Shown piece after piece: positions 17,371-24,771 of a stretch of DNA of 64,000 nt. Within the stretch, counting starts at the first letter, position 1. Each line of letters opens with the position of its first letter. This stretch comes from Noviherbaspirillum_A sp047237965. GTDB lineage: Bacteria > Pseudomonadota > Gammaproteobacteria > Burkholderiales > Burkholderiaceae_D. The DNA is taken from contig NZ_JBDFLX010000001.1 of the NCBI RefSeq assembly GCF_047237965.1, positions 1,922,001 through 1,986,000 on the forward strand, in the 5' to 3' direction. The notes beneath the pieces were generated by a model. That model saw only the letters and a program-made list of their open reading frames with translations, was not told the DNA's origin and did not search any database. The translations under genes and the position numbers were made by a program.

Positions 17371-17637
17371 ATGAAAGAAGGCATTCACCCGAATTATCGC
17401 GAAGTCGTGTTCCACGACGTTTCCGCCGACACCAAATTCATCACCCGTTCCACGATGTCCAGCCGTGAAACGATCAATCACGAAGGCAAGGATTACCCGC
17501 TGATCAAGATCGAGGTGTCCTCGGAGTCGCATCCCTTCTTCACCGGCAAGCACAAGATCGTCGACACCGCAGGCCGCGTCGAGAAATTCCGTCAGAAATT
17601 CGGCAAGGTCGGTTCCAAGACCGCAGTGGCAGAGTAA
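17371..17637 (+). CDS. rpmE2: 50S ribosomal protein L31 type B
   Basis: An 88-residue L31 of the type B (zinc-independent) form: it starts MKEGIHPNYREVVFHDVSAD and contains FITRSTMSSRETI and HPFFTGKHKIVDTAGRVEKF, with no CxxC zinc pair. L31 bridges the ribosomal subunits. ATG 17371 follows CGAGGC, a reasonable ribosome site; an in-frame ATG at 17344 would add nine residues not seen in the family. It has its own -10 box and a strong terminator. Confidence 0.95.
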   Translation: MKEGIHPNYREVVFHDVSADTKFITRSTMSSRETINHEGKDYPLIKIEVSSESHPFFTGKHKIVDTAGRVEKFRQKFGKVGSKTAVAE

Positions 17638-17655
17638 TCACGCTGCCCAGGCCAC

Positions 17656-17680
17656 AAAGGCAGCTTCGGCTGCCTTTTTT
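17656..17680 (+). terminator. Terminator of rpmE
   Basis: AAAGGCAGC-TTCG-GCTGCCTTTTTT: a 9-base-pair stem, UUCG tetraloop and six T. Strong intrinsic terminator. Confidence 0.92.
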
Positions 17681-17709
17681 GTTATGACCGCCGAACAGAC
17701 CAGGAATCC

Positions 17710-19419
17710 ATGAAGCCTGTCCGCTTACCCGCTTCCGCCACGCTTGCCCTGCCGCGCTGGGGTCTGATCGCCCTGTGCCTGCTCTACATCCTGCCCGGCC
17801 TGATCCGGCGCGATCCGTGGAAGAGCGACGACGCCGCCGGCTTCGGCATCATGTGGACCATGGCGCGCGGCACCTGGCAGGACTGGCTGTGGCCGCACGT
17901 GGCCGGATTGCCGGCGCCGGGAGAAGGGCCGCTGGCCTTCTGGCTGGGCGCGCTGTTCATCCGCCTGTTCGGCTGGCTGCTGGGCGATGCGCTGGCTGCC
18001 CGCATTTCCACCATCGGCTTTTTCCTGATCGGCGCGCTGTCGGTCTGGTATTCGACTTACCTGCTCGGCCGGCGCAGCGAGACCCAGCCGCTGCGCCTGG
18101 CCTTCGGCGGCCAGCCGGAGGCGCGCGACTATGGCCGCACGCTGGCCGATGGCGCGCTGCTGATCTATCTCGCCTGCCTTGGCCTGCTGCTGCGCAGCCA
18201 TGAAACCACCGCCGAGGCGCTGCAGGTTTCCATGATCGGCTTTGCCATCTATTCCGCGGTGCGGCTGTTCGAGTCGCAGTCATTGCGCTCGGCCATGGTG
18301 CTGGGCGTGACGCTGGGCCTCCTGGTTCTGACGCGCGGCTGGCTGGTGCCGATGGCGTTCTGGAGCGCGCTGGTGCTGGTGTCGCCACGCCATGGCGACC
18401 GGCTGCTGCAGCGGCTGGCGCTGGTGACCCTGCCGCTGGGCTTTGCTACGGCCAGCATCTGGCCCCTGCTCAATGCGCTGATGCAGCCTTTCGGCGGCAA
18501 TCCCACGCCGGCCTGGCTGCAGTGGAATGCGGCGCAGCTGGCGCCGCCGTCGCTCCAGAGCGTCGTTTATTTTTTCAAATACATTCCCTGGTTCGCCTGG
18601 CCCGCCTGGCCCTTCGCGGCCTGGGCGGTGTATGCATGGCGCAAGCAGCGCGGCGCGCTGCATGTCACGCTGCCGCTTGGCCTGATCATTGCCTTCATTC
18701 TGCTGATGCTGCTGCATCCGCATGGCGAGGAAAGCTTCCTGCTGCCGCTGCTGCCGCCGCTGTCCATCCTGGCCGCATTCGGCCTGCCGACCATGAAGCG
18801 CGGCGCCATCAATGCGGTCGACTGGTTCGCGATGATGACGCTGTCCACCTGCGCCGCCTTCATCTGGATAGGCTGGATCGCCAAGCAGACCGGCTGGCCG
18901 CCGCGCCTGGCACACAATGCGCTGAAGCTGGCGCCCGGCTTCAAGCCCGAGTTCAACCTGCTGGCCTTCCTGATCGCCGCCGCCGCCACCATCGCCTGGA
19001 TCCTGGTGATCCGCTGGCGCATCGCGCGCCATCCGTCGGTGCTGTGGCGCGCCGTGGTGCTGTCGTCGGGCGGCGTGATCCTGTGCTGGCTGCTGCTGAT
19101 GACCCTGTGGCTGCCATGGCTGAACTATGGCAAGAGCTATGCCGGCGTGGCCAAGCAGATCGGCGCCAAGCTGCCGTCCGCCGGCTACTGCGTCGACACC
19201 AATGTCGGCGCGGCGCAGCGCGCCTCCTTCGCCTATTTCGGCGGCGTCGAGTTCGCCCGCTTCGACAACCATGACTGCGCCTACCTGCTGCTGCAGGACC
19301 GCGGCAGCGACCCGCTGATGAAAAAGGACGAGGATGGCCGCCTGGTACTGATGTGGGAAGGACGCCGCCCCTCCGACCGCGATGAACGGTTCCGCCTGTA
19401 CCGGCGCGTGAAGCAATGA
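17710..19419 (+). CDS. ArnT/PMT-like membrane glycosyltransferase
   Basis: A 569-residue polytopic membrane protein of the GT-C (family 39/ArnT-like) type. The first extracytoplasmic loop after the first membrane helix carries the acidic DPWKSDDAAGFGIMW stretch in the place of the catalytic aspartates of lipid-linked sugar transferases, followed by many hydrophobic helices and a soluble C-terminal region (AKQIGAKLPSAGYCVDTNVG to the end). Such enzymes use undecaprenyl- or polyprenyl-phosphate sugars to modify lipid A or proteins. Its stop overlaps the MATE gene by ATGA, suggesting one transcript. Acceptor unknown. Confidence 0.85.
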   Translation: MKPVRLPASATLALPRWGLIALCLLYILPGLIRRDPWKSDDAAGFGIMWTMARGTWQDWLWPHVAGLPAPGEGPLAFWLGALFIRLFGWLLGDALAARISTIGFFLIGALSVWYSTYLLGRRSETQPLRLAFGGQPEARDYGRTLADGALLIYLACLGLLLRSHETTAEALQVSMIGFAIYSAVRLFESQSLRSAMVLGVTLGLLVLTRGWLVPMAFWSALVLVSPRHGDRLLQRLALVTLPLGFATASIWPLLNALMQPFGGNPTPAWLQWNAAQLAPPSLQSVVYFFKYIPWFAWPAWPFAAWAVYAWRKQRGALHVTLPLGLIIAFILLMLLHPHGEESFLLPLLPPLSILAAFGLPTMKRGAINAVDWFAMMTLSTCAAFIWIGWIAKQTGWPPRLAHNALKLAPGFKPEFNLLAFLIAAAATIAWILVIRWRIARHPSVLWRAVVLSSGGVILCWLLLMTLWLPWLNYGKSYAGVAKQIGAKLPSAGYCVDTNVGAAQRASFAYFGGVEFARFDNHDCAYLLLQDRGSDPLMKKDEDGRLVLMWEGRRPSDRDERFRLYRRVKQ

Positions 19420-20783
19420 TCGCCGTGCCCGCCGGCCGCACGCGCCGCATCGGCGCGCTGGCCTGGCCGCTGCTGATCGGGCAACTGGCGGTCATTGCCA
19501 ACGGCGTGATCGACACCGCGATGACATCGCGCTTTTCCTCCGCCGACCTGGCCGCGCTGGCGGTCGGCGCCTCGATCTATGTCAGCTCCTTCGTCGGCCT
19601 GTCTGGCGTGCTGCAGGCGGTGTCGCCCATCATCGGCCAGCTGTATGGCGCCAAAAAGCATGAGCGCATCGGCTTCGAGATCCGGCAGAGCCTGTGGCTG
19701 GCGCTGTTCCTGTGCCTTGCCGGACTGGCGCTGCTGCTGTTCCCGCAGCCGCTGCTGGCCCTGGCCCAGGCGTCGCCCGAAGTGGCCGACAAGGTCAGCC
19801 TCTATTTGCGCATCCTGGCGCTCGCCCTGCCGGCCACGCTGGTCTTTCGCATCTACAGTTCGCTCAACACCGCGCTGGCCCGGCCGAGGATGGTGATGGT
19901 GATCCAGGTCGGCACCCTGCTGCTGAAGATTCCGCTGAACCTGCTGTTCATCTTCGGCGGCCTCGGCCTGCCGGCCATGGGCGGGCCGGGCTGCGCGGTC
20001 GCCACCGCGATCGCCGCCTGGATCGCGGTGCTGGCCAGCCTGTTCCTGCTGCGGCGCGACCGCTTCTACGACATGTTCCGGCTGTTCGGCGCCGGCTTCG
20101 AGCGGCCGCACTGGGCGGCGCAGCGCGCCTTCCTGAAGCTGGGCATACCGATGGGCCTGTCCTACCTGATCGAAGTCACCGCCTACACCTTCATGGCGCT
20201 GTTCATCGCCCGCATCGGCACCAACGCGGTTGCCAGCCACCAGGTCACGGCCAACTTCGGCACCGTGCTCTACATGCTGCCGCTGTCGATCGCCAATGCC
20301 ACCGGCACGCTGGTGGCGCAGGCGCTGGGCGCGAGGCAGCTGGACGAAGCCAGGCGCATCGGCCATGCCGGCATCCGGCTGGCCGCGCTGACGTCGGTCA
20401 CCGTGGGCGTGCTGGTCTGGCTGTTCCGGGGCTTCATCATCCGGGCCTATACGCCCGATGAGGCGGTGATCGCGGCCGCGATGCCGCTGTTCCTGTTCAT
20501 CGCGTTCTACCAGCTGTTCGACTCGGTGCAGGTGACCACCGCCTTCGTGCTGCGCGCCTACAAGGTGGCCGTGGTGCCGACCGTGATCTACGCCGTCGCG
20601 CTATGGGGCGTGGGGCTGTGCGGCGGCTACCTGATGGGCCTGGACCCGCTCGGCATCGCGCCCGCCGCGGTGCGCGGCGCGGCCGGCTTCTGGCTCGGCA
20701 ACAGCGCCAGCCTGGGCCTCGTGGCCATCGGCCTCTTGTGGTATCTGCGGGTGATAGAACGCCGCGCGAAAGTGGCGGCCTAG
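19416..20783 (+). CDS. MATE-family efflux transporter
   Basis: A 455-residue, roughly 12-helix transporter of the MATE (MatE) family, which exports drugs or metabolites in exchange for Na+ or H+. The N-terminal WPLLIGQLAVIANGVIDTAM and repeat SYLIEVTAYTFMALFIARIGTNAVASHQ are typical of the two-lobed MATE fold; the second lobe follows. It overlaps the preceding membrane glycosyltransferase by 4 bases. Substrate not deducible; because of the coupling, a lipid-linked or glycan precursor should be considered besides drugs. Confidence 0.9.
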   Translation: MIAVPAGRTRRIGALAWPLLIGQLAVIANGVIDTAMTSRFSSADLAALAVGASIYVSSFVGLSGVLQAVSPIIGQLYGAKKHERIGFEIRQSLWLALFLCLAGLALLLFPQPLLALAQASPEVADKVSLYLRILALALPATLVFRIYSSLNTALARPRMVMVIQVGTLLLKIPLNLLFIFGGLGLPAMGGPGCAVATAIAAWIAVLASLFLLRRDRFYDMFRLFGAGFERPHWAAQRAFLKLGIPMGLSYLIEVTAYTFMALFIARIGTNAVASHQVTANFGTVLYMLPLSIANATGTLVAQALGARQLDEARRIGHAGIRLAALTSVTVGVLVWLFRGFIIRAYTPDEAVIAAAMPLFLFIAFYQLFDSVQVTTAFVLRAYKVAVVPTVIYAVALWGVGLCGGYLMGLDPLGIAPAAVRGAAGFWLGNSASLGLVAIGLLWYLRVIERRAKVAA

Positions 20784-20795
20784 CTGCCCGCCGGC

Positions 20796-21020
20796 TCAGC
20801 CGCCGCCGACATCGGCCAGCAGGCGGTGCGCCAGCGCCTTGGCTTCTTCCAGCGCTTCTTCCGGCGTCTCCGACACGCTATTGACAGTCTGGGGCGCGCT
20901 GTCGGTTCCCGGACTGCCCATCCGGGTCAACAGCACGACGCCCTGATAGGTGCCGTCGGGCAGCCGCTGTATGTCGGCTTCGGCTTTCCAGTCCTGCTTG
21001 GTATAGGTCACTGCTGCCAT
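20796..21020 (-). CDS. Small protein of unknown function, paralogue A
   Basis: A 74-residue acidic soluble protein without signal peptide or membrane segment. I do not recognise a named family. Its core (RLPDGTYQGVVLLTRMG, then SETPEEALEEAKALAHRLL) is shared with the next small gene upstream, so the two are duplicates. The strand-like front with PDGTY and the C-terminal helix suggest a small alpha/beta fold. Ribosome site AGGAA lies 9 bases before ATG. It is the last of three small minus-strand genes (21570 to 20796). Confidence 0.75.
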   Translation of the reverse strand: MAAVTYTKQDWKAEADIQRLPDGTYQGVVLLTRMGSPGTDSAPQTVNSVSETPEEALEEAKALAHRLLADVGGG

Positions 21021-21208
21021 GGTGGTTCCTGTAAGGGTTCGAGAAGGGAAATGCCCGCATCCGGCAAGCGCTGCTTGCGACCGCGCAAGGGCCGCGGACG
21101 GGATTTGCGGATGATGATCAGGCGCGTGCGGAAGCGCCAGTCACCCGGACAGAAGAAACGGCGAAACGCCCGCGGCGCAGGCAGCGGCCGGTTTTTTCGG
21201 ACAGGTGC

Positions 21209-21427
21209 TCAGAATTCATGCTCGTCCAGCGCCCGCTGCGCGCGTGCCTGGGCCGCCTCCAGTGCCGACGCCTCGTCGGGATGGATGCCGGCCGGGATGA
21301 AGGTCTCGGCGTTTTCCGGCTCGCGGCTCAGTCGCACGAATACCTGGGCTTCATAGGTGCCGTCGGGCATCTGCTTGGTGTCGGTGCGGGCGATATGGGT
21401 GCCGCTTTGCAGGGTGCTTCCTGTCAT
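21209..21427 (-). CDS. Small protein of unknown function, paralogue B
   Basis: A 72-residue acidic soluble protein, related to the gene at 20796-21020: QMPDGTYEAQVFVRLSREPE followed by a C-terminal helix EASALEAAQARAQRALDE. ATG 21427 is preceded by the near-perfect ribosome site AGGAGG four bases upstream, which is why I reject the longer frame from 21454. Function unknown. The strong ribosome site implies the protein is made in quantity. Confidence 0.75.
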   Translation of the reverse strand: MTGSTLQSGTHIARTDTKQMPDGTYEAQVFVRLSREPENAETFIPAGIHPDEASALEAAQARAQRALDEHEF

Positions 21428-21450
21428 CAATCCTCCTGGGCGATCGCGCA

Positions 21451-21570
21451 TCATTGGGGATTGTGGTCAGGCACCGGCTCCTCGTCGGGAGCGGGAACCC
21501 CCGGGACCGGGATGGAATCATCCTCTTCCATCGGTTCATGGTCCGGATGCGGCACAGGGGCTCGGTGCAT
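21451..21570 (-). CDS. 39-residue acidic proline-rich peptide
   Basis: A tiny open frame with a good ribosome site (GGAG, 6-7 bases before ATG 21570) that stops 23 bases before the start of paralogue B. The peptide starts MHRAPVPHPDHEPMEEDD and continues with PVPGVPAPDEEPVPD-type repeats; about a third of the residues are proline and a quarter acidic. It is too short for most gene callers. Its position in line with two small genes on the same strand suggests a three-gene operon. No function is known to me. Confidence 0.55.
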   Translation of the reverse strand: MHRAPVPHPDHEPMEEDDSIPVPGVPAPDEEPVPDHNPQ

Positions 21571-21743
21571 GACGATCTCCGCGCTGAAATGGAACAAAAA
21601 TGCTATCACGCATGCCCGGTGCGGCATTGCGCCTGATCACGCGGGCGGGCATCACGTTTCCCGTCGCGCCAGGCGTGCACTGGCGCACCGACCCGCGCCG
21701 CGCCGCGGCATACAGTCGGGTTCGAAAGGCACATGGGACACAT

Positions 21744-22631
21744 ATGGTCAGGATGAAATTTTCGATCGTGCTGGCTTACGACATCGTCGACGCCAGCGCG
21801 GATTTTATTTTCAACATCGAGGCGGCGCGCACCGCGCACCAGCAGATCGTCACCGAGTCGCTGCAGATCAGCCAGCCACTCCGGCCTGACAGCCATGTCG
21901 ACCGCCGGCTCGGCACCCGCCTGCTGCGCCTGAAGGCCGGCCGCGGCCCGCTCACGCTACGGTATGACGCCGTGGTCGACATCGACCATCACCGGGCGCC
22001 GCCGCAGGCGCTGCAGGAAATGGCGATCGCCGACCTGCCGCCGGAGGCCCTGCCCTACATCCTGCCCAGCCGATACTGCCAGTCGGACCGGCTGCAGAAC
22101 TTCGCCGCCGCCGAGTTCGGCGCACTGCCGCGCGGCTATTCGCGGGTGTGGGCGATCCAGCAATGGGTGCGCGGCCATGTGCGCTTCCAGAGCGGCAGCT
22201 CCAACGGCAGCACGTCGGCGATGGATACCATCATCGAGCGCGGCGGCGTCTGCCGCGACTTCGCGCACCTGATGATCGCCTTGTGCCGCGCCCTCAACAT
22301 CCCGGCGCGCTTCGTCTCGGGCATCGACTACGGCGCCGACCCGGCGCTTGGCCCCACCGACTTCCATGCCTATGTCGAGGTAATGCTTTCCGGTCGCTGG
22401 TACCTGTTCGACCCGAGCGGCGTTTCGGCGCCGATGGGCCTGGTGCGCCTGGGCACCGGCCGCGACGCCGCCGACGCCGCCTTTGCCACCGTGTTCGGCA
22501 GGGTGTTTTCGCAGCCGCCAGTCATTGGCATCGAGGCGGTCATGAATGAACAAGGGCAGCTGGTAATGCCGCAGTATTGCGAGGATCTGCTTTCGACCAT
22601 GGGCATGGAGCCGGCGCCGACGGCGTCATGA
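21744..22631 (+). CDS. Transglutaminase-like cysteine protease-fold protein
   Basis: A 295-residue protein of the bacterial transglutaminase-like family. The catalytic triad is visible: cysteine in ERGGVCRDFAHLMIALCRAL, histidine in PTDFHAYVEVML and aspartate in WYLFDPSG. The N-terminal domain (LAYDIVDASADFIFNIEAA) is the beta-rich domain found in this family. No signal peptide. I use ATG 21744; ATG 21753 two codons later is equally possible, and the track-long frame from 21600 adds an Arg-rich stretch unlike the family. These proteins are thought to act as proteases or amidases; the target is unknown. Confidence 0.87.
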   Translation: MVRMKFSIVLAYDIVDASADFIFNIEAARTAHQQIVTESLQISQPLRPDSHVDRRLGTRLLRLKAGRGPLTLRYDAVVDIDHHRAPPQALQEMAIADLPPEALPYILPSRYCQSDRLQNFAAAEFGALPRGYSRVWAIQQWVRGHVRFQSGSSNGSTSAMDTIIERGGVCRDFAHLMIALCRALNIPARFVSGIDYGADPALGPTDFHAYVEVMLSGRWYLFDPSGVSAPMGLVRLGTGRDAADAAFATVFGRVFSQPPVIGIEAVMNEQGQLVMPQYCEDLLSTMGMEPAPTAS

Positions 22632-22648
22632 CGGCATCTGCGCGGGGG

Positions 22649-23473
22649 CTACGGCGCGCCCGGCAGGGTGAAGGTCAGGTTGCCCCAGAAGCTGTCCCAG
22701 TCGGCGTCCGCCGTGCCCTGGGCCGGCTGCATATGTACCGCGCTGACCATCCATTCGCCGGCATACGGCAGGCTCAGGGCCACCTCGCCCGCGGCATCGG
22801 CGCGGGCCCGGATGATCAGCAGCTGCGACTGGTCACGGTGCCGGTGCCATCCCTTGACCAGCACGCCGGATAGCGGCTTGCCGTCAAAGCTCAGCTTCAG
22901 GCGCAGCGTGGCGCCCGGAACGGCCGCGAACGGGTCCGACAGCGGCGTGATCTCCATGCGCTGTCCGGTGCGCAGCGCATAGGTGCCGTCCGACATCTCG
23001 CCTGCGCGCAGCAGGGCCTTTACGTGGCGCCGGTAGCGTTCACGGCCGGGCGTGGCGTCCTTGCCGGCGGCCTTGCGCTGCTCGATCACCTGGTCCAGCC
23101 CTTCGTCATGCAGATAGGCGTGGAATTTGTCGGCGGACAGGGAAAACGTGATCGGCTGGCTGTCGAACGCGATCAGGCTGGTGCCGGCCGCAAGCGGCAC
23201 GGCCAGCCCGGGCACGGCGGTGCGGCGCGGCAGTCGGGCGGCCAGGTCCGTCACCGTGCCGGCGGCGTAGTGACGCAGGGCGACCGTGCGCTCGTCGACG
23301 AAGGGCGTGAGTTCGCCGTCGAAGTTCTCGCCGACCCGTAGCGTCAGTTCGCTGACGCCGCCGGCGGCAAGCAGCGACGGGCGGGCCTGCAGCCAGAACT
23401 CGTGGGCACAGGCAGGCAGGGCTGCCAGGCAGCACAATCCGGCAAACAACAGGGAAGGCAGGCAAAGGCGCAT
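22649..23473 (-). CDS. DUF4198-family exported protein
   Basis: A 274-residue exported protein of the DUF4198 family, which is often found near metal-uptake genes and may be a periplasmic metal-associated carrier. The signal peptide MRLCLPSLLFAGLCCLAALP ends ACA, and the mature chain would begin HEFWLQARPSLL, the family hallmark with histidine as first residue. A second His-containing stretch is VKGWHRHRDQSQ near residue 215. ATG 23473 is preferred as the start of the signal peptide. It converges on the transglutaminase gene. No metal transporter is adjacent here. Confidence 0.82.
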   Translation of the reverse strand: MRLCLPSLLFAGLCCLAALPACAHEFWLQARPSLLAAGGVSELTLRVGENFDGELTPFVDERTVALRHYAAGTVTDLAARLPRRTAVPGLAVPLAAGTSLIAFDSQPITFSLSADKFHAYLHDEGLDQVIEQRKAAGKDATPGRERYRRHVKALLRAGEMSDGTYALRTGQRMEITPLSDPFAAVPGATLRLKLSFDGKPLSGVLVKGWHRHRDQSQLLIIRARADAAGEVALSLPYAGEWMVSAVHMQPAQGTADADWDSFWGNLTFTLPGAP

Positions 23474-23593
23474 GGGCTGGGCGATCGGCAATGGGGCATG
23501 GGCATGGAATTGCCTGCCACTATCGCATAGGCGCCGTTGTTGATCTTGCCTGCGGACAAAAGGCCAGCGCGTGGGACCAGATACGCGGCCGAA

Positions 23594-23622
23594 AACGAAA
23601 ACGCCCCGCGGCGCGGGGCGTT
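23594..23622 (-). terminator. Terminator of gapA
   Basis: An 11-base-pair GC-rich stem (23600-23610 with 23612-23622) followed on the minus strand by TTTCGTTTTC. Strong stem, interrupted T-run. Confidence 0.75.
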
Positions 23623-23644
23623 CCTACACCGGAAAAACCGGCGA

Positions 23645-24655
23645 TTACTTCGCGTTCATGAGTGCAACGGTGGTATCGAGCATGCGGTTGGAGAAGCCCC
23701 ACTCGTTGTCATACCAGGAAGACACCTTCACCAGGCGGCCCGAAACCTTGGTCAGGGTGGCGTCGAAGTTCGACGATGCCGGATTGTGGTTGAAGTCGAC
23801 CGACACCAGCGGCTCGGTGTTGTAGGTCAGGATGCCCTTCAACGCGCCTTCCGAGGCTTCCTTCATGATGCTGTTGATTTCATCGACGGTGGTGTCGCGC
23901 TTGGCGATGAAGGACAGGTCGACGATGGAAACGTTGATGGTCGGCACGCGGATCGCGTAGCCGTCCAGCTTGCCGTTCAGTTCCGGCAGCACCAGGCCGA
24001 CCGCGGCGGCGGCGCCGGTCTTGGTCGGGATCATGCTCTGGGTGGCGGAACGGGCGCGGCGCAGGTCTTCATGCATCACGTCGGTCAGCACCTGGTCGTT
24101 GGTGTAGGCGTGGACCGTGGTCATCAGGCCGTTTTCCAGGCCGATCTTGTCGTTCAGCGGCTGGACCAGCGGCGCCAGGCAGTTGGTGGTGCAGGAAGCG
24201 TTGGAGATCACGGTGTCGGAAGCCTTCAGCACCGAGTGGTTCACGCCATACACGATGGTGGCGTCGACGTCCTTGCCGCCCGGCGCGGAGATGATCACCT
24301 TCTTGGCGCCGCCCTTCAGGTGGGCCGATGCCTTTTCCTTGGTGGTAAAGAAGCCGGTGCACTCCAGCACCACGTCCACGCCCAGCTCGCCCCATGGAAT
24401 CTCGGCCGGATTGCGCTGCGCGAACACGCGGATGCGGTCGCCGTTGACGACCATGAAATCGCCATCGACTTCCACAGTGCCGGGGAACTTGCCGTGCGCG
24501 GTGTCGTAGCGGGTCAGGTGCGCGTTCGACTTGGCATCGCCCAGGTCGTTGATGGCGACGATCTGGATGTCGTTCTTCTTACCGCCTTCATAGTGAGCGC
24601 GCAGCACATTGCGGCCGATACGGCCGTAGCCGTTGATTGCAACCTTGATCGTCAT
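23645..24655 (-). CDS. gapA: Glyceraldehyde-3-phosphate dehydrogenase, type I
   Basis: A 336-residue NAD-linked GAPDH of glycolysis and gluconeogenesis. The Rossmann start MTIKVAINGYGRIGRNVLRA, the catalytic cysteine C155 in SNASCTTNCLAP, and SWYDNEWGFSNRML near the end are all intact. A GGAGATAAAAA ribosome site precedes ATG 24655. It lies 116 bases after tkt on the same strand, a tkt-gapA order common in Burkholderiales; the usual next gene, pgk, is not here, and a terminator follows. Confidence 0.97.
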   Translation of the reverse strand: MTIKVAINGYGRIGRNVLRAHYEGGKKNDIQIVAINDLGDAKSNAHLTRYDTAHGKFPGTVEVDGDFMVVNGDRIRVFAQRNPAEIPWGELGVDVVLECTGFFTTKEKASAHLKGGAKKVIISAPGGKDVDATIVYGVNHSVLKASDTVISNASCTTNCLAPLVQPLNDKIGLENGLMTTVHAYTNDQVLTDVMHEDLRRARSATQSMIPTKTGAAAAVGLVLPELNGKLDGYAIRVPTINVSIVDLSFIAKRDTTVDEINSIMKEASEGALKGILTYNTEPLVSVDFNHNPASSNFDATLTKVSGRLVKVSSWYDNEWGFSNRMLDTTVALMNAK

Positions 24656-24771
24656 TTTTTATCTCCAAACATAGTTAAGCAAACCGAATTCGTGAACTGG
24701 TGTCGTGGCGCCGTCTCGCGGCTTCCCGGGGGCGCCACGCAGGCCAGCCGCACAGGCGGCTGGCGCGGGAC

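Noticed and set aside
24668..24696. TTCACG-17-TATGTT as a gapA promoter
   Set aside because: It would place the start so close to the ATG that the clear ribosome site would be outside the message; read-through from tkt or an upstream promoter is likelier.
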